Shown in pieces: positions 9,017-18,065 of a stretch of 64,000 nucleotides of DNA. The DNA comes from Streptomyces sp. CB02058 (lineage in GTDB: Bacteria; Actinomycetota; Actinomycetes; Streptomycetales; Streptomycetaceae): the NCBI RefSeq assembly GCF_001905505.1, contig NZ_LIPG01000001.1, forward strand, positions 1,240,001-1,304,000, read 5' to 3'. The translations under genes and the position numbers were made by a program. How positions within the stretch are numbered: position 1 is the stretch's first letter; every line of letters begins with the position of its first letter. The notes beneath the pieces were generated by a model, which saw only the letters and a program-made list of their open reading frames with translations, was not told where the DNA came from and ran no database searches.

Positions 9017-11308
9017 CTACTTGAGGTAGACCAGGCCGTCGGTGGTGAGGGTGGGCCTGCCGCTCGTACCCACCACCACGATCTTGACGGTGTGCTTGGC
9101 GGAGGCCGACCAGGACTTCGTCCAGATCGCCTGGCGGTACGTGGTGGTGGAGGACTTCAGGTCCACCGTCGCCGCCTTGACGCCGTCCACGTAGACGTAC
9201 GCCTGTCCGGACGTCGAGGCCCTGGACACCACCCACGCTGCCGAGCGGCCGGTGAACGTCCACGTCAGGGAGGCGTTCCTGGTGCCGCTCGAATAGGACT
9301 TGCCGCCGAGGTAGCTGGACGAGGACTTGGTGGTCCAGCTGCCGCTCTTCGTCGCCGAGGTCTCCTGGAGGACGACGGGAGTACCGGCGACGGAGGCGGC
9401 CAGGCTGTTGCCCGCCCGGTCGTACGCGGTCATCCTCCAGGTCGTCGCCACCGCGGACTTCGCCGTGTGCGACGCGCTCGTGGTCGTCGGACCGTACGTC
9501 CTGGCGACCGGAGCGGTCAGGCGTACGTCCCGCAGCTGTACCGCGTCGGACGCCTTCCACTTCAGGGTGAGCGGGACGGCCGTCGTGCTCACCGTGCCGG
9601 TGCGCAGCGACAGGTTCGGCTTCGTGGAGAAGACGGGTGCGGTCCTGTCGGCCACGACGGTGGCCGCCGCCGACACGGAGGTCTTCCCGGACTGGTGGGT
9701 CGCCCGCACCTGCACCTTGTGGGTGCCGACGGCCAGGGTGGCCTTGGCGGACGTGGCGCTGCCCGGCGCGGTGGTGACCGGCTTCCCGTCCACCAGGAGC
9801 TCGTACTTCGTGACGAACACGGCGGGCGTGGTCGCGGACCAGCCGACGGTGATGTCCGCCTTCGTGTGGTAAGACGTGCCCGAAAGCACCGCTCCGGTCA
9901 CCGACTTGACCGTCAGACCCGTGACGGGCCCGGCCGCGTAGCCGCGGATCGTGGGCAGCTGGGCGTAGAGCCTGGTGCCGGGGCACTCGGTGTTGTAGCC
10001 GTCGCGGTGCCCGGAGACGGCGGCGAACGGGTAGGCCGTGCCCCCGGTGAACGCCTTGCCCGCGTAGTTGGTGCCGTTCGCGCCCGCCGTCAGCGTGGCC
10101 GTGCCCGAAGGGCTGACGCCGTACTGGCCGAGCTTCCACGCGGCGACCCTGGCCACCGCGGTCGTCGCGGCGGTCGCCGCGGCCGAGTCGGTGTACAGCC
10201 CGATCACGGCTATGCCCGCCGTCTCACGGTTGAAGCCGTAGGTGTGCGCGCCGAGCACCGCCCGGTCGACGCCGCCCTTGCGGCCCTCGAAGACCGTGCC
10301 GCACTTGTCGACGACGAAGTTGTAGCCGAGGTCCTTCCAGCCGTTCGACTGCACGTGGTAGGCGTGCAGCCCGCGGACGATCGCCGCCGAGTCGGCGCAG
10401 GAGTACGTGTTGGTCTGCGCGGTGTGGTGCACGAAGACGGCCTTGACCGTGTCCATGTAGTCGGGGGACTCGTCGTTGAGCGACTCGTCCGCGTTCCAGC
10501 CGGCCCGGGTGACGATCGGGGGCTTCGGTGCCGTGGACGGCAGCGGAGGCGGCAGCGTCGCGGTCGGCTCGGCGGTGGCGGACGGCGACTCGGAGGGGGC
10601 CGAGGGCGAGGCGCTGCCGGGGTCCGTGGTGGTTGACGGGTCCACCGGGGCGCCGGTGCCCGGCTCCTCCGTCGCCGGGGGCGTGGTCTCCTCGGCGGGC
10701 GGTTCGGTGGGTCCGGCGGACGGTGAGGCGGACTCCGTCGTGGTGTCCGTCGGCTCGGCCGTCGGTTCGTCGGTGGTGTCGACGGCGTACGCGGCGGGTT
10801 CGGCGCCGGAGACCCTGCCGGGGTCCACGGTGTCGAGCCGCAGCCCCTCGGGGAGTCCGGCGGACGCGCCGTCCCCGGCGGTCACCCGCACCTCCACACC
10901 GTCGGACGACCCGACCCAGCGGGGTTCGGTGGTGCCCCGGGTGCCGGGCTGCCCGGCCTCCGTGCGTCCGTCGACCTCGGTGTCGATGGGCAGCCAGGCC
11001 GACCACTCACCGCTCGGCACGGCCCGCGTACGGGCCTCGACCGTGCCCGTGACCTTGGCCGACGGGTCGGTCCAGGTGACGCCGAGCATGCTGAACGGTT
11101 CGGTGCTGTCCTGTCGCAGGGTGGCGCTCGCCCCGTCCTTCGACACCTTGAGGGCGGACCGGTGCACCTCGGTCCGCGCGGGGCCCGTCGAGGCGTGGAT
11201 GCCGTCGGGCACGTCGCCGGTGCCGGTCACCCCCTCGAACACAAGGACACCCGCCACGGCCGTCGTCGCGACGGCAGCCGTGGCCCATATTCTTCGCTTC
11301 ACTCGCAC
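9017..11308 (-). CDS. Secreted PGRP/N-acetylmuramoyl-L-alanine amidase, multidomain
   Basis: Large exported cell-wall amidase, 763 aa from GTG 11308 (GTG 11302 is an alternative start with better spacing from GGGGA). Order: signal segment (KRRIWATAAVATTAVAGVLVF), a beta-rich N-terminal domain, a 100-residue Thr/Pro/Glu/Ser linker, then the PGRP/amidase_2 domain. The latter has zinc-site features VFVHHTAQ, the Tyr/Asp-containing core and GHRDGYNTECPG. Ig-like or fibronectin-like repeats and a C-terminal beta domain follow and presumably anchor or target the enzyme. It should cleave the bond between MurNAc and L-Ala. It shares a bidirectional terminator with the EF-hand gene. No partner genes are obvious, and the terpene synthase upstream reads the same way. 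Confidence 0.87.
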   Translation of the reverse strand: MRVKRRIWATAAVATTAVAGVLVFEGVTGTGDVPDGIHASTGPARTEVHRSALKVSKDGASATLRQDSTEPFSMLGVTWTDPSAKVTGTVEARTRAVPSGEWSAWLPIDTEVDGRTEAGQPGTRGTTEPRWVGSSDGVEVRVTAGDGASAGLPEGLRLDTVDPGRVSGAEPAAYAVDTTDEPTAEPTDTTTESASPSAGPTEPPAEETTPPATEEPGTGAPVDPSTTTDPGSASPSAPSESPSATAEPTATLPPPLPSTAPKPPIVTRAGWNADESLNDESPDYMDTVKAVFVHHTAQTNTYSCADSAAIVRGLHAYHVQSNGWKDLGYNFVVDKCGTVFEGRKGGVDRAVLGAHTYGFNRETAGIAVIGLYTDSAAATAATTAVARVAAWKLGQYGVSPSGTATLTAGANGTNYAGKAFTGGTAYPFAAVSGHRDGYNTECPGTRLYAQLPTIRGYAAGPVTGLTVKSVTGAVLSGTSYHTKADITVGWSATTPAVFVTKYELLVDGKPVTTAPGSATSAKATLAVGTHKVQVRATHQSGKTSVSAAATVVADRTAPVFSTKPNLSLRTGTVSTTAVPLTLKWKASDAVQLRDVRLTAPVARTYGPTTTSASHTAKSAVATTWRMTAYDRAGNSLAASVAGTPVVLQETSATKSGSWTTKSSSSYLGGKSYSSGTRNASLTWTFTGRSAAWVVSRASTSGQAYVYVDGVKAATVDLKSSTTTYRQAIWTKSWSASAKHTVKIVVVGTSGRPTLTTDGLVYLK

Positions 11309-11509
11309 GTGGTCCCCGAGGATGTATGACTGCCGTGGCGGCAGTGAGCAGGATGTGCCCGGCGGTGGGGGGCGCCGGGGTTCCGTCCGATCTTCGCGCA
11401 TGCGCCGAGCCCGGAGCCAGTTCCCAGGACTCGGACCGGTCACGATCACCGGGCCCGAGGTCCCCCGGCGGGCTTCCCGGAGCCCGCGCGGGCCCGGGGC
11501 GCGGCGGCG

Positions 11510-12535
<1,026 letters not shown>

Positions 12536-12593
12536 TCACCACCCGTCAGGCCAGTGAACCCTTCGTACGGGGGAGAGGAAAGCGGCCTCCCGG

Positions 12594-12995
12594 TCAGCTC
12601 TCGGGCTCCGAGGAGTACGTGGCCTCGAAGGATGTCCGGAAAAGGGCCTGGACCTCCTCGCCGCCGAGCCCCTCGGCCCGCGCCTGGTGCAGCCATTCGG
12701 TCAGCGCCGTACGCAGCGGCCACTCGGGACCGGACCCCGGCTCGGTGAGGGTGCGGGTGATGAAGGTCCCCGCCCCCTGGCGGACCTCGGCGAGTCCGGC
12801 ACGCTCCAGCTCGCGGTAGGCCTTGAGCGTCGTGTTCGGGTTGACCTTGGTGGTGGCGGCCACCTGGGCGGCCGTCGGCAGCCGGTCGCCCTCCTCCAGC
12901 GCGCCCATCCGCAGGGCCTGTTCGACCTGCCGGACGATCTGGAGATACGTCGCCACCCCGCTGCGCCTGTCGATGCGGAACACGACCACGGACAT
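12594..12995 (-). CDS. GntR-family regulator (YtrA-type) of the adjacent ABC transporter
   Basis: Short GntR-family repressor of 133 aa. A winged helix (residues about 10-75, TYLQIVRQVEQALRMGALEEGDRLPTAAQVA and TTLKAYRELERAGL, each shorter than a full domain) is followed by only a small C-terminal extension, as in the YtrA subfamily that controls ABC transporters. The ATG at 12995 follows GGAGG at ideal distance, and an upstream in-frame start is less likely. It lies 49 nt after the ABC permease and reads the same way, so it is the last gene of that operon. The palindrome at 14968-14991, in front of the operon, is its probable binding site. Confidence 0.88.
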   Translation of the reverse strand: MSVVVFRIDRRSGVATYLQIVRQVEQALRMGALEEGDRLPTAAQVAATTKVNPNTTLKAYRELERAGLAEVRQGAGTFITRTLTEPGSGPEWPLRTALTEWLHQARAEGLGGEEVQALFRTSFEATYSSEPES

Positions 12996-13044
12996 CACCC
13001 TCCGCTCGAATAGCGACATTTTACGTAGAGATCGTGAGCCGGTC

Positions 13045-14013
13045 CTACAGTGGCCGCCGGGAGGCCCACCACAGGGCGAACGCGGTCAGCGCCACGGTGC
13101 CGGCCAGCAGGATTCCGGCGCCCGCCCACTGCATGCCCGCCATCTGGTCGAACTCGAGGAACTCGACGACGTTGTCGACGATGCCCTTCTCCGCGATGCA
13201 GGCGTTCGTGGCCTTCTCGGTCTGCTCGGCGCAGGACCCCCAGCCGAACAGACGGCCGTCGGCGCTCCCGAACCAGCGGTCCACCTCGTACGCGTCGTCG
13301 AGACGGGCGGGGAACTCGCCGTCCAGCGGGTACCGGAGCGTGCGGGTCGGGGCCAGATGGTCCCGGAACATGCCCCAGACGGTCTGCGTGGCCACGGCGA
13401 AGAAGAACGTGACGACCATCGAGGCGAGAACCCGGCGCAGCAGGAGCCCGATCGTGACACCGGCCGCGGTGAGGAACAGGGCGAGCGCGGGGAGGACGGG
13501 GCCCGTGGTGTCGAAGGCCGAGGGGTCCATCCAGATGTCGGGCATGACCGAGTGGTAGGGCCGGTACCACCAGGTGAAGACCGCGGAGAGCGCCGAGCAG
13601 GCCACCAGCGTGATCAGGTAGCACCAGCCGAGCTTCGCGATCAGCCAGCGGCGGCGCGTCACGGACTGCGTGGTGACGAGCTGCGCGGTGCCCTGCTCCT
13701 GGTCGGCGGCGATCAGCGGAGCGCCGATGAACACCGCGATGACGCCGGGCAGCAGCCCGAGCAGCGTCGTGAGACTGCCGTAGGCGTCGTCCACGACAGG
13801 GAGCGGCACCGTCCTCTCCGGCCAGCCCCCGGCCTCCAGCAGATCGATCATCCGGCCGCGCTGGAGGACGATCCAGACCGAACCGAGCACCGTCAGGGCC
13901 AGGAGGCCGCCGAACGCGGCCCGGTGCTGGCGCAGCACCAGCCAGGTCAGTCCGTGCAGCATCCTCGGGCGGGTGGTGCGTGTGGTCTGCGCGGCGGTCA
14001 CGGTGGTGTTCAT
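13045..14013 (-). CDS. ABC transporter permease
   Basis: Integral membrane protein of 322 aa with about six hydrophobic segments (for example FGGLLALTVLGSVWIVL, TTLLGLLPGVIAVFIGAPLIA, LIAKLGWCYLITLVACSALSAV, LPALALFLTAAGVTIGLLL, AGAGILLAGTVALTAFALWW). It resembles ABC-2 type exporter permeases. The central extracytoplasmic loop contains two cysteines (WGSCAEQTEKATNACIAEKG) that could form a disulfide. Its start overlaps the ATPase stop by four nt (ATGA), indicating translational coupling. The substrate is unknown. YtrA-regulated systems often export antibiotics or respond to cell-envelope stress. Confidence 0.87.
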   Translation of the reverse strand: MNTTVTAAQTTRTTRPRMLHGLTWLVLRQHRAAFGGLLALTVLGSVWIVLQRGRMIDLLEAGGWPERTVPLPVVDDAYGSLTTLLGLLPGVIAVFIGAPLIAADQEQGTAQLVTTQSVTRRRWLIAKLGWCYLITLVACSALSAVFTWWYRPYHSVMPDIWMDPSAFDTTGPVLPALALFLTAAGVTIGLLLRRVLASMVVTFFFAVATQTVWGMFRDHLAPTRTLRYPLDGEFPARLDDAYEVDRWFGSADGRLFGWGSCAEQTEKATNACIAEKGIVDNVVEFLEFDQMAGMQWAGAGILLAGTVALTAFALWWASRRPL

Positions 14014-14954
14014 GCGGTCCTGGTCCCCTCGGTCCCGTACTGCGCTCCCGGCGTGTACAGCACGGGTGCGTCCGGCGAGCGCAGATGCGCGAGCAGCACT
14101 TCCTCCAGGCTGGGTTCGGACACCTGCCAGTCCCCGGAGAGCGGGCCGCCGGGCCGTACCATCGCCTGGAACTGCCGTCCCTGCACCCGGCTCTCGATCA
14201 CCGTGTGAGCGGCGAGAGCGGCGGGCAGCCCGCCGTCCTGGACCACTCCGGTGACCAGGGAGTGCGCGGGGACCAGCGCGTCGGCGTCACCGGCCATGCG
14301 GACCCGGCCGTCGGCGACGACCAGCAGGTAGTCGCACATGTCCTCCAGCTCGGTGAGCATGTGCGAGGACATCACCACGGTCGTCCCGTGCTCGACGGCC
14401 TCCGCCATCAGCAGGGTGCTCATCTCGTCCCTTGCCAGCGGGTCGAGATCCGCCATCGGCTCGTCGAGCAGCAGCAGATCGGGCCGCTTGCCGAAGGCGA
14501 GTGCCAGGGCGACCCGGGTGCGCTGGCCGCCGGAGAGCGTGCCCACCGCGGCGTGCTCCGGCACGTTCCCCGCGCGCACGATCCGCTCCGCGGCCCCGGC
14601 GTCCCAGCCGGGGTTGAGCTCGCTGCCCATGCGCAGCGTCTCACCCACGGTGAACCGCTTGAACAACGGCTTGTCCTGCCCGAGGAAGGCGAACCTCGGC
14701 ATCACCGCGGGGTCGCTCACCGGCACCCCGAAGACCCGGAGTTCGCCCTCCGACGGGTCCACCTGACGGGACGCGATGCCCAGCAGGGTGCTCTTCCCCG
14801 CCCCGTTGGGTCCTACGAGCCCGCAGATCCGGCCGGCCGGCAGCCGGAAGGAACAGTCGCGCAGCGCCCAGCCGCGCCGGTAGCGCTTCCCCAGACCGCG
14901 GGCCTCCAGGGCCCATGCGCTCGGGCCCCCGCCCGGAATGCTCGTTTCCGTCAC
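14010..14954 (-). CDS. ABC transporter ATP-binding protein
   Basis: Nucleotide-binding subunit of the exporter, 314 aa. Walker A GPNGAGKST, Q-loop GQDKPLFKRFT, signature LSGGQRTRVALALA, Walker B LLLLDEP, D-loop and switch histidine in MSSHMLTEL are all present, so it should hydrolyse ATP. A C-terminal extension of about 90 residues follows the core domain. The best start is GTG 14954, preceded by GAGGCGAG. A TTG further upstream at 14981 lies inside the operator palindrome and is unlikely. It is the first gene of the ATPase-permease-gntR operon. Confidence 0.9.
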   Translation of the reverse strand: MTETSIPGGGPSAWALEARGLGKRYRRGWALRDCSFRLPAGRICGLVGPNGAGKSTLLGIASRQVDPSEGELRVFGVPVSDPAVMPRFAFLGQDKPLFKRFTVGETLRMGSELNPGWDAGAAERIVRAGNVPEHAAVGTLSGGQRTRVALALAFGKRPDLLLLDEPMADLDPLARDEMSTLLMAEAVEHGTTVVMSSHMLTELEDMCDYLLVVADGRVRMAGDADALVPAHSLVTGVVQDGGLPAALAAHTVIESRVQGRQFQAMVRPGGPLSGDWQVSEPSLEEVLLAHLRSPDAPVLYTPGAQYGTEGTRTA

Positions 14955-14967
14955 GCGTCTCGCCTCA

Positions 14968-14991
14968 ATTCCATTAGTCAATTAATGGAAT
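14968..14991. promoter_or_regulatory. GntR-type operator upstream of the ABC operon
   Basis: Perfect 9-bp inverted repeat attccatta-N6-taatggaat, A/T-rich in a GC-rich region, 14 nt upstream of the ATPase start. Its form and place fit autoregulation by the YtrA-type GntR protein encoded at the end of the operon. Binding is inferred. Confidence 0.72.
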
Positions 14992-15022
14992 CATGGTCAT
15001 GCGTGGACATGCCTGTCAAGCA

Positions 15023-15101
15023 CGGCTCCCCGGGGCCCACGGCCTTGGCCGCGAACCCCGGGGAGCCGGGTGCCTCCGTCCCCGGCCGGAATCCCGGCCG
15101 G
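15023..15101 (-). terminator. Double hairpin terminator after AhpD-like gene
   Basis: Reading leftward from the AhpD-like stop, a hairpin ccggccgg-aatc-ccggccgg (15082-15101) is followed by a 13-bp stem cggctccccgggg / ccccggggagccg (15023-15035 and 15056-15068), whose loop contains a small nested stem. Confidence 0.75.
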
Positions 15102-15109
15102 ACCGCCCG

Positions 15110-15583
15110 TCAGCCGAACTGGCCGGGCTGGTAGTCGCCCGCGGGCTGCTGGACGATGACGTTCATGCGGTTGTAGGCGTTGATGAGCGCGATGAGGCCG
15201 ACCAGGGCGGCGAGCTGGTCCTCGTCGTAGTGTTCGGCGGCCTCGGCCCAGACCTCGTCCGTGACGCCACCGGCGGCGTCGGCGATCCGGGTGCCCTGTT
15301 CGGCCAGCGCCAGGGCGGCGCGCTCGGCGTCCGTGAACACCGTGGCCTCGCGCCAGACCGCGATCAGATTCAGGCGCGTCGGGGTCTCACCGGCCTTGGT
15401 GGCGTCCTTCGTGTGCATGTCGGTGCAGAATCCGCAGCCGTTGATTTGGCTCGCGCGGATCTTCACCAGTTCCTGCGTGGTGGCCGGCAGTCCCGAGTCC
15501 GCGAGCACCTTGCCGGCCGAGTTGATGTGCCGCAGGAACTGGCCGGAGAGGGGGCTGGCGAAGAGGTTCAGGCGAGCGTTCAT
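15110..15583 (-). CDS. AhpD-like carboxymuconolactone decarboxylase family protein
   Basis: Small alpha-helical protein of 157 aa of the CMD/AhpD family. The thiol motif NGCGFCTDMH (Cys50, Cys53, His57) is the catalytic CxxC-x3-H of alkylhydroperoxidase-like members, which reduce peroxides through a disulfide cycle. GGGAG six nt before the ATG confirms the start. No partner (AhpC, or a dihydrolipoamide-linked reductant) is encoded alongside, so its physiological reductant is unknown. It is divergent from the YrhK-like gene across a 354-nt gap and ends at a double hairpin. Confidence 0.87.
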   Translation of the reverse strand: MNARLNLFASPLSGQFLRHINSAGKVLADSGLPATTQELVKIRASQINGCGFCTDMHTKDATKAGETPTRLNLIAVWREATVFTDAERAALALAEQGTRIADAAGGVTDEVWAEAAEHYDEDQLAALVGLIALINAYNRMNVIVQQPAGDYQPGQFG

Positions 15584-15937
15584 GGTGTACTCCCGTGCCG
15601 TCGTCGTTGCTGCTTACACCCCTTCGACGGAATGGATGCCCGCGGATGTGACACGGCGCCGATGTGACGTACGCCTCCCTGCGGGGAGCGGGGAGCGGGG
15701 AGCGGGGAGCGGGGCGGCGCGCACCTGCTGGTGCACCGGCAGCCGCAGCTCCGCCGGCGGGCGCCCGGCAGATCGTGACGGTGGGTGCTGCGTCCACCGC
15801 GACCGGCCCCGGCCGTCTGCTGACCGGACCAATGCGAGCTCCGGCACCGGGCCTCCTTCGAACAGCTCTGGCAGAGTCGACGGGGCAGGGGTCCGAGGCC
15901 GACGGCGCCCCGAATCTCAGCGGTCCGAGGAGATGCC
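15584..15937. other. Divergent intergenic region with short tandem repeats
   Basis: 354 nt between divergently read genes. It contains four perfect copies of the 7-mer ggggagc plus a partial fifth (15683-15714), and an 8-bp direct repeat gatgtgac at 15645 and 15661, 16 bp apart. Promoters for both flanking genes are expected here, but no clear consensus boxes were seen. Confidence 0.5.
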
Positions 15938-16822
15938 ATGAGCGAAGCGGGAGACGGAGCCGGTCACCGCCCTCCCGCCCGCATGAGACAGCCCGGGCAG
16001 CGCGCCGAGGGCGCCGGACCGTTCACGACACGGCTCACCTGGCAGCCCTCCGGCGGCGGGAGCGTGGTCTGGGAGTCCCGGCCCGCCCGGCGGCGCGGAA
16101 TCATCACGGTCCACCCACCCGGGGCGGCCACCCGTCACGCCAGGGCCGACGGCATCGCCCTCGCCCGGCTGCGCAGGCTCAACGCGATCGCCGCGACCGT
16201 CTTCGTCCTCGGCGGACTGCTCTTCGCCGCCGGAGCCGCCGTCGCCCAGTTCGGCTCCGGTGACGGCACCACCGCCGCGTCGGTCTACTTCGCGGGCGGC
16301 CTGTGCTTCAACGCCGGCGGCTATGTGTCGCTGCTCCAGGTGATCAACGCGCCTCGCCATGTGCCAGGGGGCGAAGGCGCCCTGGTCACCCGGCGCTGGC
16401 GCTGGTGGAGCTACGAGCCGGGGCGGGCCGACTGGCTGAGCACGTTCATCCTGTTCGCCGGGACCCTGGTGTTCGGCGTCAACCTGCTCGACTCCTTCCT
16501 GCAAGGTCTGAGCGTGCAGCAGATCAACCGGCTGATCTGGACGCCCGACATGATCGGCTGCGTGCTCTTCCTGATCTCCGGGCACCTAGCCGTCGTCGAG
16601 ATCTGCCACGGCCGGCCGCGCCTGCTGCCGAGGGAGCTGGGCTGGTGGATCGTCGCCGTGAACCAGCTCGGCTCCGTCCTCTTCATGGTCTCGGCACTCG
16701 CCGCGTACACCCGCCCGGCCACCGGCAGCCTGAGCAACGCCGACATCGCCAACTGGGGCACCCTCGCCGGCGCGCTCTGCTTCTCCGCCGGCGGTCTCCT
16801 CCAGTTCTTCGAACGGCCGTGA
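15938..16822 (+). CDS. YrhK-like domain membrane protein
   Basis: Predicted membrane protein of 294 aa and unknown function. A soluble N-terminal part (1-85) is followed by about six hydrophobic segments, beginning with NAIAATVFVLGGLLFAAGA and ending with WGTLAGALCFSAGGLL. The repeated small-residue pattern (F/C..AGG) and the charged turn between segments resemble YrhK-type domains known from many actinobacteria. No catalytic motif is visible. The loop RRWRWWSYEPGRADW is strongly aromatic and basic, so it may sit at the membrane interface. It stands alone, and the next gene reads the other way. Confidence 0.7.
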   Translation: MSEAGDGAGHRPPARMRQPGQRAEGAGPFTTRLTWQPSGGGSVVWESRPARRRGIITVHPPGAATRHARADGIALARLRRLNAIAATVFVLGGLLFAAGAAVAQFGSGDGTTAASVYFAGGLCFNAGGYVSLLQVINAPRHVPGGEGALVTRRWRWWSYEPGRADWLSTFILFAGTLVFGVNLLDSFLQGLSVQQINRLIWTPDMIGCVLFLISGHLAVVEICHGRPRLLPRELGWWIVAVNQLGSVLFMVSALAAYTRPATGSLSNADIANWGTLAGALCFSAGGLLQFFERP

Positions 16823-17170
16823 CCTTTCCTCCTCCGGGAGGCCCGCCCGCCCGTGCCGCGCACCCCCGGCATCGGCATCAGCCCGCGGCCGGACGCCCTG
16901 CGCCGCTTCACGACCGCGCGCCGGTACCTCTACGGGGGCACCCCCGGGCGGTGACACGAGCCGCGTGGGACCCCGGGCGCCGGGCGGCCTCACGCGGGCT
17001 CCGGGGAGCGTCCGTGCGTACGGGCGTCAGCCGTGCGGGCCGGACCCCTCAAGCACTCGAGGTGATGACGGTCGAGCCGGCGTCTGGTCGGCCGAGGAGG
17101 GCTACTGCCCGAGGCCTTCCGAGCAGCGCTCTGATTCGCACAAGAGGTGGGTCGAGTCATGGCCTCGCGG
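16823..17170. other. Intergenic region between YrhK-like gene and toxin gene
   Basis: 348 nt between two convergent genes. Only short GC-rich self-complementary stretches were seen (for example cggggg-ca-cccccg at 16933-16946). No gene, strong terminator or RNA was recognised. Confidence 0.4.
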
Positions 17171-17563
17171 TCAGACCTTGATGACGCGGATGCTGGGACC
17201 GCAGAGCATCAGGAGGTCTTCGGGGTCCGATGTCAGGACGGTCGCTGGGGCCGGCGAGGTGAGTGCGGTGGCGGCCACGACGGCGTCGAGGGCGTACTTG
17301 TGGCCGTGCAGTCCGGTCGCGGCCAGGAGCTTGCTCGCATGGCGGGCGATGGCTTCGGTGGGCGGGATGATGTTCACGCGGGAGACTGTGTAGTCGAAGC
17401 GGGCCTGGTTGACCCTGGGGTCGCGTGCTTCGACGAGGGTGACGGAGCTGGTGACGACGCGGATGTCTTCGGCTTCGGCCGCGGCCAGCCACTCGGTGAT
17501 CTCGGGCGTGCGTCGCACCAGTTCGGACAGGCCTTCGCAGTCCAGGACGAGCGTGCCGCTCAC
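17171..17563 (-). CDS. PIN-domain toxin (VapC-like)
   Basis: PIN-domain ribonuclease of 130 aa, the usual VapC size. Acidic residues fit the PIN active site: Asp8 in LVLDCEG, Glu45 in LVEARD, Asp93 in YALDAVVAA, and Asp113/Asp116 in TSDPEDL. Such enzymes cleave specific tRNA or other RNA sites with Mg and are held inactive by the antitoxin. Its start overlaps the upstream antitoxin stop by four nt, so the two are translationally coupled with antitoxin first, as is standard. The RNA target cannot be inferred. Confidence 0.85.
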   Translation of the reverse strand: MSGTLVLDCEGLSELVRRTPEITEWLAAAEAEDIRVVTSSVTLVEARDPRVNQARFDYTVSRVNIIPPTEAIARHASKLLAATGLHGHKYALDAVVAATALTSPAPATVLTSDPEDLLMLCGPSIRVIKV

Positions 17564-17814
17564 GCGGCGTCGCCGCGGAGAATGGCGCGTTTGGCGTCGA
17601 CCGCTGCCTGATCGACCGGGCCGTGTTCGGTTTCCGCGTCTTCGATGAGCTCGCGCAGCCGGTCCCGTTCCAGTTGGCGCTGGATGAGGGTCTCGACGTA
17701 GGCGGACATGCCTCGTTTGCCCGTACGTGCCTTGAGGGCGGCGATGGTGCCTTCGTGGAGGGAGACCGATACGGGCCGGACGGGTCCTTCGCCGGGCGCC
17801 TGGGAGGTAGCCAT
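17560..17814 (-). CDS. Ribbon-helix-helix antitoxin (VapB-like)
   Basis: Antitoxin of 84 aa from the ATG at 17814. The segment VRPVSVSLHEGTIAALKARTG looks like the beta-strand plus helix of a CopG/Arc ribbon-helix-helix DNA-binding domain, followed by a second helix SAYVETLIQRQLERD. The acidic C-terminal tail probably wraps the toxin active site. There is no Shine-Dalgarno. A TAAACT box ends 7 nt upstream, so the mRNA is probably leaderless. Overlapping palindromes cover this promoter (17821-17841), as expected for autorepression by the antitoxin-toxin complex. Confidence 0.82.
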   Translation of the reverse strand: MATSQAPGEGPVRPVSVSLHEGTIAALKARTGKRGMSAYVETLIQRQLERDRLRELIEDAETEHGPVDQAAVDAKRAILRGDAA

Positions 17815-17820
17815 GGGGCC

Positions 17821-17841
17821 GAGTTTAACAAAACTCTTGTT
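17821..17841 (-). promoter_or_regulatory. Operator/promoter of the toxin-antitoxin operon
   Basis: Two overlapping inverted repeats, gagttt-aaca-aaactc (17821-17836) and aacaa-aactc-ttgtt (17827-17841). They overlap the probable -10 TAAACT (read on the minus strand at 17827-17822), seven nt before the antitoxin ATG. Binding close to the transcription start would block RNA polymerase. Confidence 0.68.
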
Positions 17842-17944
17842 ATTGGATGAGGGTGATTCTCCGAGCGGGTGTGCCGGAGGGACATCCACAGCTGCGCGGG
17901 TGTCGCGAACTTCCAGGTCAAGCGCCCATCGGTGCGGGATTCGT

Positions 17945-17997
17945 CAGGACTTTTCAGGGACTTTCGCGTCTGTCCCAGGGCCGATCCAGGGACTTTC
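17945..17997. repeat. Short direct repeats downstream of sdaA
   Basis: The 11-mer cagggactttc occurs at 17955-17965 and 17987-17997, with a looser copy caggactttt at 17945. They lie in the 251-nt gap between the antitoxin start and the sdaA stop. Function unknown; possibly a remnant or a transcript-end structure. Confidence 0.45.
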
Positions 17998-18065
17998 TGC
18001 CGTGCAAGCAGGGAAGGCCCTGACAGCGCTGAAAGATACAAACGCACTGGTCAGGGCCCATTCGC

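Noticed and set aside
14955..14981. Upstream TTG start of the ABC ATPase
   Set aside because: It lies inside the perfect operator palindrome; the GTG at 14954 has a good ribosome binding site.
16823..17170. Possible small gene or terminator in the gap
   Set aside because: No frame with a start signal and reasonable composition was found, and its hairpins are too short or have loops that are too small.
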